A stretch of DNA of 64,000 nucleotides from an uncultured Saccharospirillaceae bacterium. Its GTDB lineage: Bacteria; Pseudomonadota; Gammaproteobacteria; Pseudomonadales; Oceanobacteraceae. Shown here piece after piece: positions 45,606-54,228 of this stretch. Made by a program: the position numbers and the translations under genes. The stretch spans positions 146,143 to 210,142 of the forward strand of contig CANNFT010000011.1 of NCBI GenBank assembly GCA_947503895.1, read 5' to 3'. Each line of letters begins with the position of its first letter. Position 1 is the first letter of the stretch. A model generated the notes under the pieces. It had not been told where the DNA came from. It did not search any database and was given only the letters and a program-made list of their open reading frames with translations.

Positions 45606-45996
45606 GCTCGATCCGCTCTGAAATATAACCAATAGCGCCAGGTGTTCGGGCTATCTCCATTAGCATTTCTTGCTCGTCTTGGACGATGGTGGGCCGTCGG
45701 CCTTGGCCGGTAAAGACACGCCTTTCCCATACCGCTTCCAACTGTTGAGGAGAAACACCCAGTTGTTGTGTGCAAAAGGACTTATGCAACGCCGTATTCG
45801 AGGCAAAACGCAGAACAATGATGGGGCTGCCGTCAGACCAGTGTGCCTTTTGCAGTGCAAAAATGGCTCGCAATTGATCCCGGCCGATGGATGTCAAAGC
45901 CGTTTCGGAATGAACCAGCAATTCCGCCGCGAGGCTAGGCTGCGTAATGGACAGTAAGCCCGCCATGATTAAGGATTTAAGCCATTCAAACGGCAA
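45571..45996 (-). CDS. PstS-like periplasmic substrate-binding protein (short)
   Basis: At 141 residues it is about half of a normal PstS. A signal peptide ends TQPSLA-AELL. LTSIGRDQLRAIFALQKAHWSDGSPIIVLRFASNTALHKSFCTQQLG and ARTPGAIGYIS are the phosphate-binding-protein-like motifs (compare the GAIGY element of PstS). It corresponds to the small PBP-like proteins often encoded ahead of a porin and a GGDEF/EAL sensor. It may present a ligand such as an oxyanion to the sensor's periplasmic domain. That role is inference; the family is well supported. Confidence 0.82.
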   Translation of the reverse strand: MPFEWLKSLIMAGLLSITQPSLAAELLVHSETALTSIGRDQLRAIFALQKAHWSDGSPIIVLRFASNTALHKSFCTQQLGVSPQQLEAVWERRVFTGQGRRPTIVQDEQEMLMEIARTPGAIGYISERIEHENVKFLTIDR

Positions 45997-46125
45997 TGGA
46001 GTGTCCTAAATTGAAGAATGTAGTTATTAAAAAGTGTAGCTTAGAGGGGCTTGGCTGGTGGCTTAAGTCATACATTCTGAAGTAGGGGGTGGTGCAGTGA
46101 CGGGAAGCTTTAAAAAGCAGTCCCT

Positions 46126-46554
46126 TTAGTGTAATTGCAACACCAGAGCGGCATCTTCGCAGTAATCTTTCTGTTTAGTGTCGTTTTTTTGCTTAGATTG
46201 GCTCGACTTGATCCACGTATAACTAGAAGGGGAGCCCTTGCAAAGCTCTAGTCCTAACACCGCGTTCTTTGATTTAACGAATAAGTTTAAGGTGACATCG
46301 CCTCGCCCCATGGTACGTAGATGCATCTTCTTAGGGGATAACGTATAAGACTTGATACCTTTACGACCAAGAATACTAATAGACTTTCCGGGTGGCGCAT
46401 TTACCCATTCGGCATCATCTCGTATGGCTATACTGGTCCAATTGCTGTCTGTGGATATCGACAGTTCATAGATTTCTTGTGAGGCTGCTAGCGCAGACTG
46501 CATCCAAAAGATTGCAAAGGCCAAAGAGAGCGGGGCGAGTGTTTTGACATTCAT
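46126..46554 (-). CDS. Exported hypothetical protein
   Basis: The start at 46554 opens a signal peptide (MNVKTLAPLSLAFAIFWMQSALA-ASQE), with GGGA about nine bases upstream; ATGs at 46563 and 46587 are in frame. The mature ~120 residues are beta-rich (IYELSISTDSNWTSIAIRDD, DVTLNLFVKSKNAVLGLELC) with two Cys (in LELCKG and KDYCED) that could form a disulphide. No family recognised. It lies between the c-di-GMP unit and phoH, on the same strand, as a probable single gene. Confidence 0.65.
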   Translation of the reverse strand: MNVKTLAPLSLAFAIFWMQSALAASQEIYELSISTDSNWTSIAIRDDAEWVNAPPGKSISILGRKGIKSYTLSPKKMHLRTMGRGDVTLNLFVKSKNAVLGLELCKGSPSSYTWIKSSQSKQKNDTKQKDYCEDAALVLQLH

Positions 46555-46723
46555 ACGAATCATCCCAGTGCATTCCATTAATAACACTAGGAAAGGTCTG
46601 TTTTGTCGTCAAATTTATGTCTTGAAACGAGCGCGATATGTCCGATTTATTGGCGGAAAAATACTACTTTAGCCATGCAAGACGCCATGGGTGGCAATTT
46701 CGGAGCTTAAATCGAATCAGAAT

Positions 46724-46760
46724 AAAAAAACCAGCGATTCACCGGTTACAAATCGCTGGT
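46724..46760 (-). terminator. Intrinsic terminator of the PhoH gene
   Basis: On the - strand ACCAGCGATT and AATCGCTGGT pair across an 11-nt loop and run into seven T. Confidence 0.9.
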
Positions 46761-46791
46761 TTGAAGAGCGGCTATTATTTTGCTGATGGCA

Positions 46792-48165
46792 TTACAAATG
46801 CGCTTCAGCGTATTCCGCGAGTAATGAGCGCGGAACACCTTTCAATTGAACATTACCGCCATGAGGAAAGCCTTTGAAGCGTTCACTCATGTACGTCAAC
46901 CCAGAACTCATGGCATTTAAGTAGGGCGTATCAATTTGCGCTAAATTGCCTAAGCACACGACTTTTGATCCTGCGCCAGCCCGCGTGATAATGGTTTTAA
47001 TCTGGTGTGGTGTTAAGTTCTGACTTTCATCGATGATAATTAAGCTTTTTTGAAAACTGCGGCCACGAATATAGTTCAGAGATTTAAACTGTAGAGGGAC
47101 TTTTTGCAAAATGTAATCAATGCTGCCGTGGGTGTTTTCATCGTCCATGTGTAACGCTTCAAGATTATCCGTAATCGCACCGAGCCAAGGTTCCATTTTT
47201 TCAGCTTCGGTTCCGGGTAAGAACCCAATATCTTCATCTAATCCTCGCACCGAACGAGTGGCAATAATACGACGGTAACGATCTTGGGCGACGGTCATTT
47301 CAATGGCTGCGGCCAGTGCCAAAATGGTTTTTCCTGAACCTGCTGCACCCGTTAAATTCACGAGGTGAATGTCAGGGTCGAGCAATAAATCTAAGGCAAT
47401 GGCTTGGTGAATATCTCTGGGTTTGAGTCCCCATGCTTCTTGTTGCATCAACTGCTCATGGGGGATATCCCATACGTCCACCAGAGGACCACTCACGTTA
47501 CAAATGCGCCCGACAAAACCTTGCTCGTCAATGAGATAGTCATTAATAAAAGCATCATCAGGCAGTTCTTTGCGTGCAATCTTCTGAAAGGTTCGACCAT
47601 CTGTATGTACGGTTTCAACTTTTTCGATATTGTCCCAAAAGCTATTTTCAAATTCGTGATAACCTTTGGAGATGGATTCAATATCGGTGACCAGCTGGTC
47701 ATTATGGTAATCCTCAGCTTCAATACCGCACCCACGAGCCTTTAAGCGCATATTAATGTCTTTGGTTACCAAGATAATTTGCATGGTGGGTTTTTGCTGC
47801 TGCAGGAAGATTAAGCTGTTAATAATTTTATTGTCGTTTAAATCATTGGGCAGTATTTGTGATTGCTGCATTGGTTTATCGAGCATGATACTGAGGTGCC
47901 CGCGCTTTTTGTCTTCTCTCGGGATAGGGACACCATTGGATATTTGTTCGGGGTTGGACTCTCCGATGATTTCGTCGATCAAGCGAATGGCCTGCCGGCA
48001 CTCTGCTGCGACGCCTGACTTGCTGAGTTTAAGTTTATCGAGTTCCTCTAAAACCGTCATGGGAATCACGACTTGGTGTTCTTCGAAATTGAGCAATGCG
48101 GTGGGATCATGAATTAAGACGTTGGTGTCTAGAACGTAGGCCTTAGTACGACGCTTAGCAGCCAT
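46792..48165 (-). CDS. PIN domain-PhoH ATPase fusion (YlaK/PhoH2 type)
   Basis: AAGGAG stands seven bases before the ATG. The N-terminal PIN nuclease domain (~8-150) keeps VLDTNVLIHDP and acidic residues such as VTKDINMRLKA. A PhoH P-loop ATPase domain follows, with NLTGAAGSGKTILALAAA (Walker A, ~277) and SLIIIDESQNLTPHQIKTIITRAG (Walker B). Proteins of this type act as ATP-dependent RNA helicase/nucleases in mycobacteria; a role in RNA turnover under stress is likely. Length (457) is typical. A single gene with its own terminator. Confidence 0.94.
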   Translation of the reverse strand: MAAKRRTKAYVLDTNVLIHDPTALLNFEEHQVVIPMTVLEELDKLKLSKSGVAAECRQAIRLIDEIIGESNPEQISNGVPIPREDKKRGHLSIMLDKPMQQSQILPNDLNDNKIINSLIFLQQQKPTMQIILVTKDINMRLKARGCGIEAEDYHNDQLVTDIESISKGYHEFENSFWDNIEKVETVHTDGRTFQKIARKELPDDAFINDYLIDEQGFVGRICNVSGPLVDVWDIPHEQLMQQEAWGLKPRDIHQAIALDLLLDPDIHLVNLTGAAGSGKTILALAAAIEMTVAQDRYRRIIATRSVRGLDEDIGFLPGTEAEKMEPWLGAITDNLEALHMDDENTHGSIDYILQKVPLQFKSLNYIRGRSFQKSLIIIDESQNLTPHQIKTIITRAGAGSKVVCLGNLAQIDTPYLNAMSSGLTYMSERFKGFPHGGNVQLKGVPRSLLAEYAEAHL

Positions 48166-48529
48166 TCAGTACTCCTTGTGCCGCTGCATCCGCTGACATA
48201 TCAACCAGTATGCGACTCAATCTGATGACGCACAGGCATATGCTCAGATGCAGACTTTCCAGAAAAACGCGCAACGGAATTAACCAGCAGTTACTACGGT
48301 TGTCCGATTAATCCAGTCGACACCTCGTATTCAGTTTTTATTCAACTGGGAAATTCAAAAGAAGGCAAGCAATATTTTTCATTTTATGATCGGAAGGAAT
48401 CAAAGTGATCTAATTGCGCCTTAAACTCGAATTTATGGATCGTATTAAAAAAGGGCTTTGAATATTCCAAGCGTCAATAACTCATTTCTTATCGTCACAA
48501 ATTGTACGTATGCCCCGTAAACGGGAGGC

Positions 48530-48555
48530 AAAAAAAATCCCGGATAAAACCGGGC
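48530..48555 (-). terminator. Candidate terminator on the minus strand in the phoH-lipase gap
   Basis: On the - strand CCCGG-ttttat-CCGGG is followed by a run of eight T. It lies about 525 bp after the lipase stop. Confidence 0.65.
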
Positions 48556-49044
48556 AAAGGGTACTTACAGGCAATTACGTTAAATTCTAGAAATGACGTT
48601 CGATAATGTTGGCTAAACGGACGCACACTGTTTCAATTTTTGATCGACTGGCTGTTGTTATGCTCTCCAATGAGAATGTTAATTGAATACGGATTGAGAA
48701 CTATTCATGCGTATTACCGTAAACCGCTTGGATTACTGAGAACATTGTCAGTTTGGCCATAACCGTTTTGCACCGGTCGAATGTCGTCAATGATTATTCA
48801 TTGTGTTGAATGATGGCGGTAACAAGGTCATAAGCTAATAGAGATTCGTGCAAAAAATATGAATGCAATGCGAAGTTATGAGGCAATGGCCAAACTTAGA
48901 AGTATTGGCGGAAAGCGATGGTCTATTAAAAATAAGGTTTTGAAATCCATTTCAATGCATGATGCTTGACCAAAAGGAGCATTAAAAAATGCCGTTAATG
49001 CGACACGAACCCTGATCCAGCATGTAGTGATCCCTCATCATTTT

Positions 49045-49073
49045 ATGGCCTGCTGAAGTACTCCAACAGGCCA
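49045..49073. repeat. Hairpin just after the lipase stop codon
   Basis: TGGCCTGCTG and CAACAGGCCA pair with one G-T-type mismatch across an 8-nt loop. There is no proper T tract, so it may stabilise the lipase mRNA or end it weakly. Confidence 0.5.
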
Positions 49074-49080
49074 TGGGCCA

Positions 49081-50184
49081 TTAGTGCCCTCGGTCTGCGA
49101 TATAATCTGTCAGCGCAGCGTAAAACTCTAATTCATCAAATGAGTCTGGCCCAACACCGATGACATCTGCGTGATCCTGATTAATAACATACTGCTTAGA
49201 CGTCATTTGAAGTGCGTTCGGAGCATTCAGATCGCTGACGTAGCCATGATTGGTGCGCTCATAAACAGAATCTAAACATCCGAAACATTCATCATATTCA
49301 AGACGGTACCCCATTTGCTGAGAATTAATGCCAACGAGGCCATCATCATCGCGATTCGACGCATTCCCATCACCTTGGCCTGCTGCACCATCACCATTGC
49401 AATCGTCAATGCAATATCCATCACCATCGATATCGTAAATAAAGTTACTCATTAACCACAATGCTGGATTGAGGCTAGCACCGTTTTGTGCGGTTAATAT
49501 CGAACTAGCATGCTCAACATAAGTATCCGCTGGGTATGATTGATTAAAGGCTTTTGCACCTGTGATGACGCCATCATTTGCATCGTAATCGTCATAAGTC
49601 AGTTGTTTTAGGGCGGCTACAGCATCGTTTCCGGGTTCATAAATAACGTTCCCAAAATAATTTGCTAACGTTTCAGTGACTTGGTTAGCCAGATGATCCA
49701 ACACATAAGGCGCTACAGGCGACCCGCGATGTGGCGAAGAAATGCTCACGTGAGTTTTGACAACTTTGTATCCATTACGTAGATAGAGTAATTTAGCGGC
49801 TTTGCGAGAATCAATGCCACCTTGAGAATGTGAAATAATATTCACGAAGGTTGTACCGCTACTGGCCATGTAACTTTCTATGTTGTCGGCCAGTTGTGTA
49901 CCGCGAACTTCTGAACTTTCAAATGGCTGAACAGCAGAAATAAAGCTTCGCTGTTTGTCATTGATATCCCAGTTACAGCTCGATTCTAAAAAACCGTCAC
50001 AAGGGTCAAGCACAAATTGGCCGTAGTCATCGCCCCAATAGTCATACCCAAGAATATCGTCAAATCCGCCCATGCCATGTGCAAATACAATGGGGTACTG
50101 TGTTTTATCTGCATCGCGTGATAGGGCAGCCTCACTGCTTATTAAAACAGTGCAGGCTAATATTGCGCTGGTTATTTTTTTCAT
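49081..50184 (-). CDS. Secreted triacylglycerol lipase, Pseudomonas/Vibrio family I type
   Basis: A signal peptide (MKKITSAILACTVLISSEAALS) leads to YPIVFAHGMGGFDDILGYDYW, the oxyanion-hole region of true lipases of subfamily I. The nucleophile is in ISHSQGG (~119, Ser for Gly at the first position), the acid in DDDGLVG (~280) and the His in DHADVIG (~338, preceded by a calcium-ligand-like Asp). Residues ~249-274 carry an unusual DxDGDG-type acidic repeat (DIDGDGYCIDDCNGDG), probably binding more calcium. Family I lipases need a foldase, and a chaperone-like gene is divergently encoded next to it. Confidence 0.9.
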   Translation of the reverse strand: MKKITSAILACTVLISSEAALSRDADKTQYPIVFAHGMGGFDDILGYDYWGDDYGQFVLDPCDGFLESSCNWDINDKQRSFISAVQPFESSEVRGTQLADNIESYMASSGTTFVNIISHSQGGIDSRKAAKLLYLRNGYKVVKTHVSISSPHRGSPVAPYVLDHLANQVTETLANYFGNVIYEPGNDAVAALKQLTYDDYDANDGVITGAKAFNQSYPADTYVEHASSILTAQNGASLNPALWLMSNFIYDIDGDGYCIDDCNGDGAAGQGDGNASNRDDDGLVGINSQQMGYRLEYDECFGCLDSVYERTNHGYVSDLNAPNALQMTSKQYVINQDHADVIGVGPDSFDELEFYAALTDYIADRGH

Positions 50185-50450
50185 ATTGACTCCGGCGTTG
50201 GGGCTGATTATTTTTATTTTGTCGACCCTCTTTTCATAGTTTTAAGGTATGTTATTTTTAAAACCAATGAAAAAAGTTAGGTGCTTATAAACGATTTAAG
50301 AAATGCCCGTTCAATTGTTTGAGATATAATATACCGTTCCAATGAATGTCAATGAAGGTATTCACGTCTTTCATGATATCGTTATAAATGGCTTTATTTG
50401 TACTAAACTGCCGATCTTTTTTGTCGGCTTTTATACCGAGTTGGCAATAG
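50185..50450. promoter_or_regulatory. Divergent promoter region of lipase and chaperone-like gene
   Basis: A 266-bp AT-rich region between the two divergent genes. A small hairpin GCCGA-N9-TCGGC (50410-50428) followed by TTTTA lies about 20 bases before the chaperone start and could act as an attenuator or leader structure. Confidence 0.45.
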
Positions 50451-51503
50451 ATGACAAAAACAAAAATAATTTTTAAAACATTAGTATTGACTAGCGTCGC
50501 CGTTGTGATTGGTGCGTCAATCTACACGTATTTATTTATTCAGAGCGACCGCAATGATTCTCTGGGAGAGCAAAGCAAGCCAGTACCTGAATCTTTGGTT
50601 CATGCAACGATTGATGCTTCGATAAGCCATATTGAAAATAAAATGCCCGATAGCAAGGCAGCATTACCGGATGCATTAATCGCGTTTAAGTCTCAGTATA
50701 TAAAGTCGCTCGAACATCCATCCGGTCAAATAAGAGTGGTTGAGAAATTAATTCAATATTTGAAATCCAAATATGGTGAAAACTGGAATCAATATTTACA
50801 CGCATATTTAATTAAAATCTTTCCGCAACAGGCAGACAAATTACTGGATTTATCTCAAAGCATGGCTGCCTATCAAGCATGGTTACGTACACAGCAAGAT
50901 TCGCTTAAAATATTATCACCCGATACGAGGCGCGCTATGATCTGGGAACAGAGAGTCGCATTGTTTGGGGAGAAGCGTGCAAACGCTATCTGGCAGGCTG
51001 AGCTTAGAAATCAGAAAATTAATGATGTGTTGAAGGAAATTGAAACTCACGACGCTCAGTCATTTAACGAGCAATACGCAAGTTACATTCAATCGGTAAA
51101 CGACATATACCAACATTCCACCAGCGCCTATATTGATCACCACCGACAAGAATTGATGGACCGATTTCTAACTGTCGATAGGGTGCAAGCAAACTTAAAA
51201 TCCCTCGAACAGTCTGATCGTTTAAAAACGCTTGCAGAGTTTAGGGAAGCGCTAGGCATGGATGAAGCCGCCATTGAACGTTGGACGCAATTAGATAAAT
51301 TGCGAGATGAACGTCGGGCCATAGGCGATCAATATATGAAAGCGGTGGAAAATCTCACAAAGCAATCTTCCGAGGAAGAACATAAAGAAATGATCTTCAA
51401 ATTGCAAAATCAGTACTTTGGCCTTGAAGCAGACAGTATTAGGAGTGAGGAGGCTCAGGGCTATTTTCGATTTGCAACCGAACAAGTTTATGGACAAAAT
51501 TAG
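50451..51503 (+). CDS. Lipase chaperone (foldase)-like membrane-anchored protein
   Basis: An N-terminal membrane anchor (FKTLVLTSVAVVIGASIYTYLFI) precedes a wholly helical, periplasmic body, as in Lif foldases, and the 350-residue length fits. IWEQRVALFGEKRANAIWQAELRNQKI corresponds to the middle Lif helices and LDKLRDERRAIGDQYMKAV plus LQNQYFGLEADSIRSEEAQ to the conserved C-terminal repeat. The RxxFDY(F/C)LSAxGE motif of minidomain 1 is not found. It is divergent from, not downstream of, the lipase gene. I call it a diverged lipase chaperone; its partner is most likely the adjacent lipase. Confidence 0.68.
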   Translation: MTKTKIIFKTLVLTSVAVVIGASIYTYLFIQSDRNDSLGEQSKPVPESLVHATIDASISHIENKMPDSKAALPDALIAFKSQYIKSLEHPSGQIRVVEKLIQYLKSKYGENWNQYLHAYLIKIFPQQADKLLDLSQSMAAYQAWLRTQQDSLKILSPDTRRAMIWEQRVALFGEKRANAIWQAELRNQKINDVLKEIETHDAQSFNEQYASYIQSVNDIYQHSTSAYIDHHRQELMDRFLTVDRVQANLKSLEQSDRLKTLAEFREALGMDEAAIERWTQLDKLRDERRAIGDQYMKAVENLTKQSSEEEHKEMIFKLQNQYFGLEADSIRSEEAQGYFRFATEQVYGQN

Positions 51504-51547
51504 TTTAATGTTTGAAAGATGCCTATTTGGCTCGCTAAAGGATTTCT

Positions 51548-51856
51548 ATGTTAACGATAAAACCCAATTGTGAATTGTGTGATAAAGACTTACCTGCTGA
51601 TAATGAAGATGCACTTATTTGCTCGTATGAATGCACTTTCTGTCGAGATTGTGTTGAGCAAATTCTCATGAATGTTTGCCCAAATTGTGGCGGTGGATTT
51701 TGCGATCGACCTATTCGACCAAAAGAAAGTCGCCGGCCTAATGTGGGTTTGCAACATCAGCCCGCCTCTAGCAAACGCATTCTAACGTCATTCAGTTTAG
51801 AAGAAATTAAGGGCTTTGCTGTACAACACCGAGATGTACTACCCAAAGATCGTTAG
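51548..51856 (+). CDS. DUF1272 family cysteine-rich protein
   Basis: A 102-residue protein. The first ~55 residues contain paired cysteines (CELCDKDL, CSYECTFCRDCVEQ, VCPNCGGGF) forming a RING-like or zinc-ribbon fold typical of DUF1272. The C-terminal half is a basic, probably flexible tail. AAAGGATT lies about six bases upstream of the ATG. It starts 44 bp after the chaperone-like gene on the same strand and may be co-transcribed. Function unknown. Confidence 0.9.
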   Translation: MLTIKPNCELCDKDLPADNEDALICSYECTFCRDCVEQILMNVCPNCGGGFCDRPIRPKESRRPNVGLQHQPASSKRILTSFSLEEIKGFAVQHRDVLPKDR

Positions 51857-52272
51857 GCATTTATTTACATGACAATAGCACGACCATATTGAGCGCCCAT
51901 TTATTCCTCGCTGTAAACCTATGTCGTTTGGATAGGTAGCACTATGGGTGTTCATGCTGGGATTAAAAAAGGCGACGACCAGTGTGGCTGCCTACACAAG
52001 TCATAGACCTATTGCTAATTGATCTGAATGAATTGACGGATTAGTTGAACTTTCTGTTCGTCGACCCCTCCTAGAAAACAGAAGCGGTGCTTGAGAGCTT
52101 GCTAGAGTCTGGCGCGCTTCGCTTAATTAAAACGGCTGTATCAATTGAATTCAGTGATCAATGGCGCTTTTGAGGTCTGCACTGATTAGATTGGGCACTA
52201 TACTGACGGTTGCTGAAGGCACATAGATTATCCGCTAACAGACCGCTACCTAAGTACCCCGGGGCTAATATT
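51857..52272. other. Intergenic region before the DoxX gene
   Basis: About 415 bp. No supported gene or strong structure. An in-frame upstream ATG at 52210 would extend DoxX by 21 residues but lacks a convincing ribosome site. Confidence 0.45.
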
Positions 52273-52725
52273 ATGAATATTCAAACCATTGCATCACTGT
52301 CGCAAAAATCGTTGAGCGCCATTGAATCCGTGCAATCCATTTTCTTATTGGGCCTTCGCTTATGGTTAGCCAAAGTGTTCTTTATGTCTGGATTAACCAA
52401 AATTCAGTCTTGGGAAACGACTATGATGCTCTTTGAATATGAATATGCCGTCCCAATATTGCCCGCTGCGTTAGCGGCTTGGTTGGCCACAGCAGCAGAA
52501 TTAATCGTACCTGTATTTTTGGTTTTTGGCTTACTCACTCGATTGAATATCGTGGCACTGTTTATTTTGAATGTTGTAGCGGCCATTTCTTACCCTGATA
52601 TCAGCGCAGCGGGAGAAAAAGATCATATGATTTGGGGACTGATGATGGCGGTTATCTTTTTCTATGGTGCAGGCAAACTATCGGCTGATCACTTTGTGAA
52701 AAATAAATGGTTAACCGTTTCATAA
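52273..52725 (+). CDS. DoxX family inner-membrane protein
   Basis: Four membrane helices: FLLGLRLWLAKVFFMSGLTK, ILPAALAAWLATAAELIVPV, LNIVALFILNVVAAISYP and HMIWGLMMAVIFFYGAGKL. FMSGLTKIQSW and the AELIVPVFLVFGLLTR segment are typical of DoxX/SURF4-like proteins. In related bacteria it often stands with DUF692 and DUF2063 genes, but here it is alone. Its role is unclear, with redox or thiosulphate metabolism proposed for relatives. The ATG at 52273 is preferred because the first helix then begins at a normal distance. Confidence 0.85.
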   Translation: MNIQTIASLSQKSLSAIESVQSIFLLGLRLWLAKVFFMSGLTKIQSWETTMMLFEYEYAVPILPAALAAWLATAAELIVPVFLVFGLLTRLNIVALFILNVVAAISYPDISAAGEKDHMIWGLMMAVIFFYGAGKLSADHFVKNKWLTVS

Positions 52726-52781
52726 ATGCTTTTAGGTATTGATGTGAGTCTGTATAGAAAGTAAGAGCATAGAGCGAGTTT

Positions 52782-52820
52782 AAAAAAGGGTGTTGCTAAT
52801 ATTAGCAACACCCTTTTTTT
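52782..52820. terminator. Bidirectional terminator between doxX and hemL
   Basis: AAAAAAGGGTGTTGCTAAT is followed directly by its exact complement ending in seven T. This very stable hairpin serves both convergent genes. Confidence 0.96.
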
Positions 52821-52895
52821 ATTTGCTACGCCTGTTCTGCGTTGTCGCTGATCGGATTACGAATAGCGCTGAATGTCCGCAAAACGATTTGTCCA

Positions 52896-54182
52896 CTATA
52901 ACTTGGCGAATACTTTATCTGCTGCTTGGAGTGTAAACTCAATATTTTCTTCCGTATGAGCAGCAGAAACAAACCCTGCTTCAAAAGAAGACGGTGCAAG
53001 GTAAACACCTTCTTCGAGCATACCGTGGAAGAACGCTTGAAAACGCGCTTGATCGCAAGCGCTGACTTGCTCGAATGTGCGGATATCTTTTTCGGATGTA
53101 AAAAAGAATCCAAACATGCTGCCGACTTGATTCGTTGTGAATGGAATGCCGTGGCTTTCTGCCAGCGCTTCCAATCCTTTGACCAGCATTTGCGTCTTGG
53201 CAGTGAGAATATCGTAAAAGCCAGGTCGGCTAATGGCATCGAGCATGGCTTTACCGGCTGCCATAGCAATGGGGTTACCCGACAATGTGCCCGCTTGATA
53301 AACCGGCCCTAACGGCGCGAGATATTCCATAATTTCCCGTTTACCACCGAAAGCCCCGACCGGCATGCCGCCGCCGATGACTTTGCCTAAGGTTGTCATA
53401 TCTGGAATAACGCCATACACCTCTTGCGCGCCACCTTTTGCCGCTCGAAATCCGCACATCACCTCATCGAAAATCAACACAACACCGTACTCATCACACA
53501 GCGTGCGAAGACCTTCTAAAAACCCAGGCACAGGAGGAATGCAATTCATGTTGCCGGCGATAGGTTCAACGATAACGCAGGCAACCTCATGCCCCACTTC
53601 TTCAAAGCAGCGTTTGACGGATTCAATATCATTATGTGTCAGCGTAATGGTCAAGTCTGCTAAGGCTGACGGCACGCCGGGAGAACTGGGAATGCCCAGT
53701 GTTAATGCACCCGAGCCAGCTTTAACCAGCAATGAATCTGCATGACCATGGTAGCAGCCTTCAAATTTGACTAATTTATCTCGCCCCGTGAATCCGCGGG
53801 CTAAACGAATGGCACTCATCGTGGCTTCCGTGCCGCTGGATACCATCCTGACCATATCCATGCTCGGGTAGATGTCGCACACTTTTTCTGCCATTTCGAT
53901 TTCAATTTCGGTAGGGGCACCAAAGCTAAGCCCATCTTCAAGCTGTCCTCGAACCGCTGCCAAAACAGGTTCTGCGGCGTGACCTAAAATCAACGGTCCC
54001 CAAGAATTTACATAATCAACGTAGCGATTGCCGTCCTCATCAAAAACATGTGCACCTTTACCGCTTTTAAAGAAAATGGGGGTGCCGCCCACGCCTTTAA
54101 ACGCTCGCACAGGAGAATTGACGCCACCGGGAATACGTTTTTGTGCACTTTCAAATAAAGATTGGGAGCGATTATGATCCAT
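52896..54182 (-). CDS. hemL: Glutamate-1-semialdehyde 2,1-aminomutase
   Basis: A PLP enzyme that converts glutamate-1-semialdehyde to 5-aminolevulinate in the C5 heme pathway. The N-terminus SQSLFESAQKRIPGGVNSPVRAFKGVGGTPIFFKSG is diagnostic. IFDEVMCGFRA and TTLGKVIGGGMPVGAFGG carry the PLP-binding Asp and the Schiff-base Lys. ATG 54182 (MDHNRS) is preferred over the in-frame TTG at 54197. Length (~428) is normal. It follows hemJ on the same strand by 46 bp, so the two heme genes are probably co-transcribed. Confidence 0.97.
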   Translation of the reverse strand: MDHNRSQSLFESAQKRIPGGVNSPVRAFKGVGGTPIFFKSGKGAHVFDEDGNRYVDYVNSWGPLILGHAAEPVLAAVRGQLEDGLSFGAPTEIEIEMAEKVCDIYPSMDMVRMVSSGTEATMSAIRLARGFTGRDKLVKFEGCYHGHADSLLVKAGSGALTLGIPSSPGVPSALADLTITLTHNDIESVKRCFEEVGHEVACVIVEPIAGNMNCIPPVPGFLEGLRTLCDEYGVVLIFDEVMCGFRAAKGGAQEVYGVIPDMTTLGKVIGGGMPVGAFGGKREIMEYLAPLGPVYQAGTLSGNPIAMAAGKAMLDAISRPGFYDILTAKTQMLVKGLEALAESHGIPFTTNQVGSMFGFFFTSEKDIRTFEQVSACDQARFQAFFHGMLEEGVYLAPSSFEAGFVSAAHTEENIEFTLQAADKVFAKL

Positions 54183-54228
54183 AGTTGAGATTCTCAATAA
54201 AAATTAATTTAGGAAAGAAGACATTGCA

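Larger units (their letters stand above)
48166..49080. other. Long intergenic region between phoH and the lipase
   Basis: About 915 bp with no supported gene. It contains a GC-rich hairpin with a T run on the - strand (48530-48555) and a hairpin close after the lipase stop (49045-49073). Anything transcribed leftward past the lipase would end at 48530, so a long lipase 3' UTR or a small RNA could occupy this space. Confidence 0.45.

Noticed and set aside
52896..53312. Long ORFs on both strands overlapping the 3' end of hemL
   Set aside because: Out-of-frame shadows of the conserved aminomutase sequence.
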